Source: an uncultured Desulfovibrionaceae bacterium
GTDB lineage: Bacteria; Desulfobacterota; Desulfovibrionia; Desulfovibrionales; Desulfovibrionaceae
DNA: 6,435 nucleotides
Assembly (NCBI GenBank): GCA_947074125.1
Contig: CAMTOM010000088.1
Location: 1 to 6,435 of the forward strand
Direction of reading: 5' to 3'
The notes beneath the pieces were generated by a model. It saw only the letters and a list, made by a program, of their open reading frames with translations, was not told where the DNA came from and did not search any database. Shown in pieces: positions 1 through 6,357 of this stretch. Each line of letters starts with the position of its first letter. The stretch's first letter is position 1. The translations under genes and the position numbers were made by a program.

Positions 1-2
1 GC

Positions 3-56
3 TGGGACGTGCTAAAAGAGAGTAAGTCAGGACGTATTCATTTTGATCTCATTTAA
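3..56 (+). CDS. C-terminal fragment of upstream gene, probably HyfB-like antiporter subunit (partial)
   Basis: Only the last 17 codons before a TAA are visible; the frame is open to the left edge. The end of the peptide contains S-G-R-I-H-F-D-L-I, which resembles the conserved SGRIHxYLxY stretch just before the last membrane helix of hydrogenase-4 subunit B (a NuoL-family ion-transporting subunit). Position immediately upstream of hyfC also fits hyfB, as in the classical hyf order. The TAA falls where that motif normally has a tyrosine, so the visible end is probably premature. The identification rests on a short motif recalled from the family plus gene order, so it is tentative. Confidence 0.5.
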   Translation, partial: WDVLKESKSGRIHFDLI

Positions 57-104
57 AGACTGGCAACGCTTATAGGATTACTTGTCTGGGGATGTGCAGC
101 ATGA
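57..104 (+). pseudogene. In-frame continuation of the upstream gene beyond TAA, likely its lost last helix
   Basis: In the same frame as the fragment ending at 56, translation past the TAA gives R-L-A-T-L-I-G-L-L-V-W-G-C-A-A and then TGA at 102-104. This is a hydrophobic stretch like the final helix expected for HyfB. The TGA overlaps the hyfC start codon in an ATGA arrangement, typical of translationally coupled operon genes. Both points suggest the ancestral stop was at 102-104 and that TAA at 54-56 is a recent nonsense change or a sequence error. This stretch would not be translated if the TAA is real and acts as a stop. Confidence 0.5.
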
Positions 105-1039
105 ACGCGCTTCATTTTTTCTTCAGATCCTTGGCGCTGGGTATTCTTCTGGCTGCTTTTTTTGTGGGCATCATCAATAAGGTCAAAGCTTTTTTTGGTG
201 GTCGTAAAGGAAAACCCTTCTTCCAGCTCTACTATGATATTGCCAAACTCCTTGGAAAAGGCGCTGTTATCAGCCCATCCACAACATGGATATTTGCCGC
301 TGGCCCTTTGCTCTCTCTGGTAACAGCCTATCTCGCGCTTTTACTGTTGCCATTGGGAGGTGTGCCCTCACCTCTCGCATTCCAGGGCGACTTTATTCTG
401 GTGGCCTATCTGCTCGGAATAGGACGCTTCTTTATGATACTTGCGGCACTGGATACAGGCTCTTCTTTTGAAGGCATGGGAGCAAGCCGTGAGGCCTGCT
501 TTGCCGCACTGGCTGAACCGGCACTGTTCCTTTGTTTTTTGGCACTGGCAGTTATTGGTATTTCTGGAGAAAACTCACTTCCCCTTTCTATTTCTGGCAT
601 GTTTACCAATCTCCCAGGTATCGCGGGAGCAAAAGGGCGTCCAGAAATCCTGCTGATTCCCATTGTCCTTTTCCTCTTGATGCTGGTAGAAACCTCTCGC
701 ATACCTGTAGATGACCCCAATACTCATCTGGAACTGACAATGATCCATGAGGTTATTGTCCTTGATCACTCAGGTCCAGATATGGCCTTTATCCAGTATG
801 CATCTGCGCTCAAACTTTGGTTTTTTGCCAGCCTGCTTGCTGTATTTGTTATTCCTCCCCAGCTTACCCCACTCGCAAAACTTGGTGTACATACAGCAAC
901 CATTCTTGGTATTGCCATCATTATCGGCATCCTGGAGTCCACCATGGCAAGAATTCGCTTGCTAAGAATCACACAACTGCTTGGTGGCGCCAATACGCTT
1001 GCTGTATTGGCACTCCTGCTGACCCTCATGAACAGGTAA
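101..1039 (+). CDS. hyfC: Hydrogenase-4 type membrane subunit HyfC (NuoH/HycD family)
   Basis: This is a 312-residue membrane protein of the respiratory-complex-I subunit 1 family (NuoH, HycD, HyfC, EchB). In these complexes it anchors the peripheral redox arm and joins it to the ion-pumping subunits. About eight hydrophobic segments are visible. Family marks, numbered from the start used here, include the cytoplasmic stretch R-K-G-K-P-F-F-Q-L-Y-Y-D-I near 35-47, F-E-G-M-G-A-S-R-E near 123-131, and the loop with E197, R200, P202, D204, D205 followed by T-H-L-E-L-T-M-I-H-E (208-217). These charged residues correspond to those proposed to couple electron transfer to ion movement in NuoH. The ATG at 101 is preferred: it overlaps the upstream frame's TGA and has a G-rich stretch (88-92) at good distance. 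An in-frame ATG at 92 would add three residues but has only AGGA at 74-77, rather far away. hyfE follows four bases after the stop. The sequence shows no defect. Confidence 0.93.
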   Translation: MNALHFFFRSLALGILLAAFFVGIINKVKAFFGGRKGKPFFQLYYDIAKLLGKGAVISPSTTWIFAAGPLLSLVTAYLALLLLPLGGVPSPLAFQGDFILVAYLLGIGRFFMILAALDTGSSFEGMGASREACFAALAEPALFLCFLALAVIGISGENSLPLSISGMFTNLPGIAGAKGRPEILLIPIVLFLLMLVETSRIPVDDPNTHLELTMIHEVIVLDHSGPDMAFIQYASALKLWFFASLLAVFVIPPQLTPLAKLGVHTATILGIAIIIGILESTMARIRLLRITQLLGGANTLAVLALLLTLMNR

Positions 1040-1043
1040 GGCC

Positions 1044-1694
1044 ATGACTATTACATCTATTCTTCAAATCAGTATCATACTTTTGCTGCTTACCAATCTC
1101 ACCATGCTCACGGTGCAGAGAATCAGCTCCCTGATACGTCTGGTAGCGCTTCAAGGTTTACTGCTTGCTACTTTTTTACTCCTGTTAAAGCATGATGGGG
1201 ATCTCATCCATACCCTGCTTATGGCTGGATCTATTGTAGCGATTAAGAGTATTGGTTTTCCGTGGCGATTGCGCGTCACTATGCGCTCTGTTGCCTCACC
1301 AGATCTTGTCAGCTCTTTCAGAAGCTACAAGCTCTCCATTTTAGCTGGCTTTATTGGTCTTATCTTTTCTTTCTGGCTGGAAACACATCTTACACTCACG
1401 CAAAGTATTTATCCTCCCCTTTTCTTCCCGGCAGCACTTTCCACCGTTTTTGCTGGTCTCATTCTTGTAGTGGGACGTATGAAAGCTCTTTCACAAGTTG
1501 TCGGATATCTTGTGGCAGAAAATGGTATCTTCCTGCTTGGAATGCCACTTATGGTCAAAGGCTCTACATGGTTTGAGCTTTCCCTTCTCCTCGATGTTTT
1601 TGTTGCCGTCTTTGTTATGGGCATCGCCATAAATCACATCAGCAATACGTTTGATTCCATCGACGTAGGCCGTTTTTGCAACCTCAGGGACTGA
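1044..1694 (+). CDS. hyfE: Hydrogenase-4 membrane subunit HyfE
   Basis: A 216-residue hydrophobic protein with about six or seven membrane segments, the same size as E. coli HyfE as I recall it. HyfE proteins carry a NuoK-like region and are thought to help carry ions across the membrane arm. The best signature is the segment around 147-164, K-A-L-S-Q-V-V-G-Y-L-V-A-E-N-G-I-F-L, matching the family's Q-V-x-G-F-x-x-x-E-N-G-I. E159 lies inside a hydrophobic segment, as the NuoK glutamates do. E178 and D184 follow in the next helix (F-E-L-S-L-L-L-D-V-F-V-A-V-F). The gene starts four bases after hyfC, with AGG at 1034-1036 and AAGG at 1038-1041 ahead of it, and ends one base before hyfF. No hyfD-like gene lies between hyfC and hyfE. 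Confidence 0.9.
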   Translation: MTITSILQISIILLLLTNLTMLTVQRISSLIRLVALQGLLLATFLLLLKHDGDLIHTLLMAGSIVAIKSIGFPWRLRVTMRSVASPDLVSSFRSYKLSILAGFIGLIFSFWLETHLTLTQSIYPPLFFPAALSTVFAGLILVVGRMKALSQVVGYLVAENGIFLLGMPLMVKGSTWFELSLLLDVFVAVFVMGIAINHISNTFDSIDVGRFCNLRD

Positions 1695-1695
1695 T

Positions 1696-3198
1696 ATGCT
1701 ACTGCTATTGCTTCTTCTGATTCCTCTTTTCGCAGGAACAGCCATGCTGTTCGTACCCATTCCCCTTCTGCGCTACCTCCTATTACTGGCAGCAGCAATG
1801 GGGCATTCTACCTGTACGGCACTCCTTATCTATCAGTGCCGCCGTGTTGGCTGGGATCTTGCCGAAACGCCTGCCGCATTGGGAGGGTTGCTTCATCCTG
1901 ATGCTTTGGGACTTGTCTTTCTGGCTCTGGCAAGCCTTCTTTTTCTCGGTGCAGCCATCTATGCCATAGGCTACTTGCGTCAGGAAAGAGCTAAAAATGA
2001 AGTACACCGACATATACAGGATGGCTCTTCATTTACTAACGCCCCTGAACAGCGCTTCCTTGCCTGTCTTTGCTATTTTCTGGCAGCCATGTCACTGGTC
2101 ACCACAACACAGCATCTGGGAGCTCTCTGGGTAGGTATGGAAATAACCACACTTGCCACAGCTCCTCTTATTTACTTTCATCGCCACAAAGAGGCACTGG
2201 AAGCCACGTGGAAATACCTCATGATTTGCTCTGTCGGCATTGCTCTCGCCTTGCTTGGCAACATCCTCTTTAGCATTGCCTATTCACCAAAGCTGCCTAC
2301 AGATACCCAGCAAATGACATTTTATATTCAGCATGCCATGGGTGCAGAAAAAAACTGGCTTAAAGCCGGATTTATATTCCTGCTGGTAGGCTTTGGCACC
2401 AAGATGGGGCTTGCGCCACTGCATAACTGGCTCCCTGATGCGCATAGTCAGGCACCTTCACTGGTTTCTGCCTTGCTTTCCGGTGCGCTGCTCAACTGTG
2501 CCTTTCTCGGCATTTTGCGTGGCTATCAGGTATTGTCGGCAGCAGGATTAACAGATTTTTGCAACACCCTGCTTGTCGGCTTTGGTCTTTTTTCCATGGC
2601 AGTTGCCACAATTTTCATTGTAGGACAGGGACACTACAAACGCCTTCTGGCCTATTCCAGTGTTGAAAATATGGGGGTTCTGGCTCTTGGTGTTGGCTTG
2701 GGCAACTCGGCTGTTTTTGGAGCCATTTTGCATGCCGTCAACCATTCGCTGACCAAAGGAATGCTTTTCCTGCTGGCTGGCAATATTTTGAGTCACTATC
2801 ATACCTATTCAAGTCATGATGTACGCGGTATGCGCTCAAATATGCCCGTTTCAGCAGTACTGTGGATGGGGGGCTTTCTGGCAATTTCTGGTGCGCCTCC
2901 ATTTGGTCTGTTTGTCAGTAAATTTATCCTGATCAGGACGATGATCGAACAGCAGCAATGGTTTTATGTTGCTGTCTATCTCACAATTCTGGCCATTATT
3001 TTTGTAGGGATGTCTGCTCCGTTTTTACGTATGGTTCAAGGAGAAGCGCCGCCAGCCGTACGTGAAAGCTATCGGGAAAACATCTTTAACGTGGGACCAT
3101 GTATTCTCTTTGGTATTGCTGTGCTCGTGCTCGGCTTGTACATTCCCCAGTGGCTGAGAGAATTTCTGAACGCCGCAGCAAAGCTGGCGGGAGGCTAG
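1696..3198 (+). CDS. hyfF: Ion-translocating antiporter-like subunit HyfF (NuoL/M/N family)
   Basis: A 500-residue polytopic protein, about 14 hydrophobic segments, of the Mrp-antiporter/NuoL-M-N family; HyfF subunits pump protons or sodium in group 4 complexes. Residues known to form the channel in NuoL/M have clear counterparts: E149 in W-V-G-M-E-I-T-T-L, K236 in G-F-G-T-K-M-G-L-A-P-L-H-N-W-L-P-D-A-H, then K315 in H-Y-K-R-L-L-A-Y-S-S-V-E-N-M-G. H346, H350 and K354 lie in L-H-A-V-N-H-S-L-T-K-G, and K409 in G-L-F-V-S-K-F. The ion channel therefore looks competent. The start at 1696 lies one base after the hyfE stop, with AGGGA at 1686-1690 in front. The TAG stop is followed after one base by hyfG, so translation of the two is probably coupled. 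No long C-terminal lateral helix like that of NuoL is apparent. Confidence 0.93.
   Translation: MLLLLLLLIPLFAGTAMLFVPIPLLRYLLLLAAAMGHSTCTALLIYQCRRVGWDLAETPAALGGLLHPDALGLVFLALASLLFLGAAIYAIGYLRQERAKNEVHRHIQDGSSFTNAPEQRFLACLCYFLAAMSLVTTTQHLGALWVGMEITTLATAPLIYFHRHKEALEATWKYLMICSVGIALALLGNILFSIAYSPKLPTDTQQMTFYIQHAMGAEKNWLKAGFIFLLVGFGTKMGLAPLHNWLPDAHSQAPSLVSALLSGALLNCAFLGILRGYQVLSAAGLTDFCNTLLVGFGLFSMAVATIFIVGQGHYKRLLAYSSVENMGVLALGVGLGNSAVFGAILHAVNHSLTKGMLFLLAGNILSHYHTYSSHDVRGMRSNMPVSAVLWMGGFLAISGAPPFGLFVSKFILIRTMIEQQQWFYVAVYLTILAIIFVGMSAPFLRMVQGEAPPAVRESYRENIFNVGPCILFGIAVLVLGLYIPQWLREFLNAAAKLAGG
3189..3194 (+). promoter_or_regulatory. Ribosome binding site of hyfG
   Basis: GGGAGG lies inside the last codons of hyfF, five bases before the ATG at 3200. 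It is one of the strongest Shine-Dalgarno matches in the window and fixes the start of the large subunit. Confidence 0.75.
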
Positions 3199-3199
3199 A

Positions 3200-4717
3200 A
3201 TGGAATTTCATTACACACAGAGTATAGATACACGAGAAATCCCCGCGCTCGCACCAGAAATTCTGGGAATACGCATCTCGCATATGGTGGGTCAGGGATG
3301 GCGTGTCATCTCCTTTTGTGCTCTTCGCAATACTGAAAGTATTCTCCTGGAACTCAGCCTGCTCTGTTTGCTCGCCCATGAAGAAACAGGGAAAATTGCT
3401 GCTTTCCGCACAAGCCCTCTTTCTCCAGGAGATACCTATCCTTCAATCACACCGCAATGTCCTCAAATGCACTGGTTTGAACGGGAGCTCCATGAACAGT
3501 GGAAAATCATCCCTGAAGGACATCCCTGGCTGAAGCCAATACGCTTTGTCCCCCCAATGAATGGAGAACGGGAACGCCCCCTGCCTGGTGATACCAACTA
3601 TTTCACTGTTGCTGGCTCTGAGGTGCATGAGGTAGCGGTAGGCCCCATTCATGCGGGCGTAATTGAACCTGGACACTTCCGCTTCCAATGCTATGGCGAG
3701 GAAGTCATGCATTTGGAAATAAGCCTTGGATATCAACATCGCGGCATTGAACAGCGTTTACAGCATGGTCCTTACAAGGCCACTCCCACTGTTATGGAGT
3801 GCGTTGCTGGAGACTCCTCTGTTGCTCACGCTACTGCGTATGCGGTACTCACTGAAACCTTATTGGAACAACATGCCCCCGCGCAGGGACAGGCTATTCG
3901 CCGTGTCGCTCTTGAACTTGAGCGTCTGGCAAACCATACTGGAGATATGGGGGCTATTGCAGGGGATACGGGCTTCCTTTCCACTGCGTCATGGTGCGGG
4001 CGTATTCGCGGTGATTTTTTAAATATTACAGCCCTGCTTTGTGGCAATCGTTTTGGGCGTGGTCTTATACGCCCGGGCGGCACATTGTATACTGTCGATC
4101 CTGCACTCTGCCAAACCATTCTTGAACGTTTGGAACTGGCCTACCGTGACATGTGTGGCGCTGTGAATGTGATGTTTCACTCAGCTTCTGTTCTTGATCG
4201 TCTTCAGAGCACAGGCATTCTCAGCACAAAAGCGGCACAGGATCTCGGCATTGTCGGGCTTGCCGCACGCGCCAGTGGTATTCCTACTGATGCTCGTTTT
4301 CGCTTCCCCATAGACGGATTTCAGGAAGAAACAGCGCAAATACGTACACTCACCTCAGGAGATGTATACGCACGCGCTCTTCTACGCTATCAGGAAGCAG
4401 AAGACTCCATGAATATCATACGACGTGAACTGGCACATCTTGCCAAGATAACCCAGACGCCCTCACCAGCCTGTACCCCTCTTCCCCTGCGTCTGCCTCC
4501 ACACCGACTTGCAGTTGCTTTTTGCGAGGGCTGGCGAGGCACGGTATGTCATACTGCGGCTACAGATGCTTCTGGAAGCTTTGCTTTGTACAAAATTATC
4601 GACCCCTCCTTTCACAACTGGATCGGAGTTGCCATGGTAGTACGTAACGAACAAATATCCGATTTTCCTCTTTGCAACAAAAGCTTCAACCTGTCCTACT
4701 GCGGACACGATCTGTAA
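3200..4717 (+). CDS. hyfG: Hydrogenase-like large subunit (HyfG/Ehr type) lacking the NiFe cysteines
   Basis: A 505-residue soluble protein fusing a NuoC-like domain (about 1-130, with W-F-E-R-E-L-H-E-Q-W at 92-101 and E-G-H-P-W-L-K-P at 106-113) to a NuoD/hydrogenase-large-subunit domain (about 140-505). The latter shows V-G-P-I-H-A-G-V-I-E-P-G-H-F-R-F (147-162) and L-E-I-S-L-G-Y-Q-H-R-G-I-E (172-184). In true group 4 hydrogenases two CxxC motifs bind the NiFe centre. Here the first aligns with A203-G-D-S206 within E-C-V-A-G-D-S-S-V-A-H-A-T-A-Y, and the second with S499-Y-C-G502 in the terminal N-L-S-Y-C-G-H-D-L. All four ligands are missing, and no processed C-terminal extension follows. 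At 505 residues it is shorter than HycE or HyfG (roughly 550-570). The protein belongs to the hydrogenase-related Ehr group rather than to a working hydrogenase; its substrate is unknown. The assignment to the superfamily is firm and the Ehr placement is inferred from the motifs. Confidence 0.92.
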   Translation: MEFHYTQSIDTREIPALAPEILGIRISHMVGQGWRVISFCALRNTESILLELSLLCLLAHEETGKIAAFRTSPLSPGDTYPSITPQCPQMHWFERELHEQWKIIPEGHPWLKPIRFVPPMNGERERPLPGDTNYFTVAGSEVHEVAVGPIHAGVIEPGHFRFQCYGEEVMHLEISLGYQHRGIEQRLQHGPYKATPTVMECVAGDSSVAHATAYAVLTETLLEQHAPAQGQAIRRVALELERLANHTGDMGAIAGDTGFLSTASWCGRIRGDFLNITALLCGNRFGRGLIRPGGTLYTVDPALCQTILERLELAYRDMCGAVNVMFHSASVLDRLQSTGILSTKAAQDLGIVGLAARASGIPTDARFRFPIDGFQEETAQIRTLTSGDVYARALLRYQEAEDSMNIIRRELAHLAKITQTPSPACTPLPLRLPPHRLAVAFCEGWRGTVCHTAATDASGSFALYKIIDPSFHNWIGVAMVVRNEQISDFPLCNKSFNLSYCGHDL

Positions 4718-4726
4718 GGACATCAC

Positions 4727-5512
4727 ATGTTTGCTATTCTCAGACAACGCCTGCGGCAGAAAAATCGTACGCTTAACTATCCTTTTGCCCAACCAGAGAT
4801 CTCTCCGCGCTATCTTGGTCGCCCACAAATCAGAAAAGGCGCCTGCCCTGACAGCTGTACAATATGTGCTGACAGTTGCCCGACACACGCCATTACTCTT
4901 CAGGCTTTGCGAGATGAAGAAGGGATTGCACTGGATATGGGACGCTGTCTGTTTTGTGGTGCGTGTGCCCAGGCATGTCCACGCAAGGCAATTGTTTTTA
5001 CACAGGAACACCACCTTGCCAGTCCCGCACGTACAGGACTGATAATCACAGCCAAAACACCTGAAACACCTGCCATACACAGAAATCCCAAGCGTAATTT
5101 TTCCATTTTTTCCCGCTCCCTCCGTCTGCGCCAGGTAAGCGCTGGAGGGTGTGGGGCTTGCGAAGCCGATTCCAATGTATTGGGAACGCCTGTTTTTGAT
5201 ATGGCACGATTTGGCATTGAATTCGTGGCTTCTCCACGCCATGCCGACGGTCTTCTTGTTACTGGCCCGCTCACAGAAAACATGCGCGTAGCCCTTTTGG
5301 AAGCGTATGAAGCTCTTCCGGATCCTCGTCTGGTTATTGCTGTTGGCTCCTGTGCTATTTCTGGAGGCCTCTTTGAGGATGTTCAGGAATGCAACAATGG
5401 TGTAGGCAATCTTATTCCGGTGGATATGTTTGTGCCTGGTTGTCCCCCCAATCCCTGGAGCATATTAGACGGTCTGCTCTCTCTTGCCTGGTACGCAAAA
5501 CATGTGCGCTAA
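4727..5512 (+). CDS. hyfI: Fused ferredoxin–small subunit protein (HyfH+HyfI, HycF+HycG/NuoI+NuoB type)
   Basis: A 261-residue iron-sulfur protein combining two subunits that are separate in E. coli hydrogenases 3 and 4. Residues about 1-95 are a two-cluster ferredoxin domain: C40, C44, C47, C51-P, then C74, C77, C80, C84-P. A linker of about 30 residues leads to a NuoB/HycG-like domain (about 128-261). Its 4Fe-4S ligands are C142 and C145 in G-G-C-G-A-C-E, C209 in V-G-S-C-A-I-S-G-G, and C239 in V-P-G-C-P-P-N-P-W. The protein should sit on the cytoplasmic side against HyfG and carry electrons from a soluble donor, probably ferredoxin-like, through three clusters to the HyfG pocket. The first cluster motif has C-x3-C where C-x2-C is usual. 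AAGGA at 4716-4720, overlapping the hyfG stop, supports the start. The reading frame is continuous across both domains, so the fusion is not a frameshift effect. Confidence 0.92.
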   Translation: MFAILRQRLRQKNRTLNYPFAQPEISPRYLGRPQIRKGACPDSCTICADSCPTHAITLQALRDEEGIALDMGRCLFCGACAQACPRKAIVFTQEHHLASPARTGLIITAKTPETPAIHRNPKRNFSIFSRSLRLRQVSAGGCGACEADSNVLGTPVFDMARFGIEFVASPRHADGLLVTGPLTENMRVALLEAYEALPDPRLVIAVGSCAISGGLFEDVQECNNGVGNLIPVDMFVPGCPPNPWSILDGLLSLAWYAKHVR

Positions 5513-5562
5513 GCGCCTCATATAGTTCTCCCCCTCAATATTCATTGTAAAGGAGCATCATC
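5513..5562 (+). other. Short intergenic gap between the complex operon and the dehydrogenase gene
   Basis: Fifty bases separate the last complex gene from the next one, compared with 1 to 9 bases between the complex genes. I see no hairpin followed by a T-run and no convincing -35/-10 pair. The dehydrogenase may therefore be co-transcribed with the complex, although a weak promoter cannot be excluded. Confidence 0.5.
5548..5555 (+). promoter_or_regulatory. Ribosome binding site of the dehydrogenase gene
   Basis: TAAAGGAG ends seven bases before the ATG at 5563. It is a strong Shine-Dalgarno match and makes 5563 the clear start. Confidence 0.8.
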
Positions 5563-6357
5563 ATGTCTTCACTTCCTCGTGTTGGCTGGATAGGCACAGG
5601 AGTCATGGGGCTTTCCATGGCTGGTCATCTGTTACAGCAAGGCTACCCTTTAACAATATACAGCCGTACAAAATCAAAAGCACAATCTCTTCTGGATCGT
5701 GGCGCACAATGGGCAAACTCCCCTAAAGAAGTCGGGGCAGCTTCTGAAATTGTTTTTTCTATTGTGGGGTTTCCTTCCGATGTGAAAGAAGTACTTCTTG
5801 GCGAACAGGGAGCTTTGGCGGCCATGGCTTCAGGAGGCATTGTTTGCGATATGACAACAAGCAGTCCCTCTCTTGCTGAACAAATTTCTTGTGAAGCTCA
5901 GAAAAAAGGATGTTTCGGCACAGATGCTCCTGTCACTGGCGGAGATGTTGGTGCTCGAGATGCTACTCTTTCCATATTTGTTGGAGCAGAAAAGGCCGCT
6001 TTTGACCGTCTGAACCCTTTGTTGGAATGTATGGGCAAACGTATTGTCCTGTGTGGTGGACCAGGCATGGGACAAAAGGCAAAACTCGCCAATCAGGTTG
6101 CCATTGCTGGAGTGATGTTCAGTGTTTGCGAATCGCTTCTTTTCGCACAGCAAGCAGGGCTTGATGTGTCTCAGTGGCTGGAAACTGTCATCCCTGGAGC
6201 AGCAGGCAGTACAGCCATGACTAATCTCGGACGGCGAATTGTTGACAAGAATTTTGAGCCTGGATTTTTTGTCGCACACTTTTTGCAGGATTTGGGACTT
6301 TGCCGTGAAGAGTGTCGTCGCATGAACCTTGTTTTTCCAGGCACAGCCTCATCATAA
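5563..6357 (+). CDS. NAD(P)-dependent beta-hydroxyacid dehydrogenase (3-hydroxyisobutyrate dehydrogenase family), cut short by an in-frame TAA
   Basis: A 264-residue soluble oxidoreductase of the family containing 3-hydroxyisobutyrate dehydrogenase, tartronate semialdehyde reductase and succinic/glyoxylic semialdehyde reductases. The N-terminal Rossmann fold has G11-x-G13-x-M-G16. After the second strand, S-R35-T36-K-S-K39 resembles the R-T-x-x-K pattern of NADPH-using members. The substrate loop D-A-P-V-T-G-G-D-V-G-A lies at 121-131, and the catalytic lysine is K174 in G-M-G-Q-K-A-K-L-A-N-Q (168-178). The later F-F-V-A-H-F-L-Q-D-L-G (235-245) has Q242 where family members commonly have lysine. 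Relatives run to about 290-300 residues, and the missing C-terminal part is found in the same frame after the TAA, so the gene appears truncated. The exact substrate cannot be read from the sequence. No functional link to the upstream complex is evident beyond orientation and proximity. Confidence 0.88.
   Translation: MSSLPRVGWIGTGVMGLSMAGHLLQQGYPLTIYSRTKSKAQSLLDRGAQWANSPKEVGAASEIVFSIVGFPSDVKEVLLGEQGALAAMASGGIVCDMTTSSPSLAEQISCEAQKKGCFGTDAPVTGGDVGARDATLSIFVGAEKAAFDRLNPLLECMGKRIVLCGGPGMGQKAKLANQVAIAGVMFSVCESLLFAQQAGLDVSQWLETVIPGAAGSTAMTNLGRRIVDKNFEPGFFVAHFLQDLGLCREECRRMNLVFPGTASS

Noticed and set aside
92..100. Start of hyfC at the ATG at 92
   Set aside because: Its ribosome binding site candidate is too distant, whereas the ATG at 101 forms an ATGA overlap with the upstream frame. 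The three-residue difference is minor and the choice is not certain.
3200..4717. A functional NiFe hydrogenase or formate hydrogenlyase
   Set aside because: Both CxxC motifs are missing from the large subunit and there is no maturation extension.
4463..5242. Long minus-strand open frame of 259 codons across the hyfG/hyfHI junction
   Set aside because: It lies wholly antisense to two strongly supported genes, shows no recognisable domain, and its composition is explained by the codon pattern of the opposite strand.
101..5512. A true complex I (nuo) operon
   Set aside because: The set matches Hyf architecture: a HyfE subunit, a fused NuoC-NuoD protein and V-G-P-I-H-A-G type large-subunit motifs, with no nuoE, F, G, J or separate K within the window.
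5506..5516. Inverted repeat GCGCTAAGCGC at the end of the fused iron-sulfur gene as a terminator
   Set aside because: The arms are at most five bases with a one-base centre, too tight to form a hairpin, and no T-run follows.
5830..6279. Minus-strand open frame of 149 codons inside the dehydrogenase gene
   Set aside because: It is antisense to clear family motifs (substrate loop and catalytic lysine region) and has no recognisable features of its own.
54..6357. TAA reassigned to a sense codon, to explain both in-frame stops
   Set aside because: TAA also ends hyfC, hyfG and the fused iron-sulfur gene, each followed within a few bases by a ribosome binding site or the next start. The two in-frame TAAs also fall where different residues would be expected.
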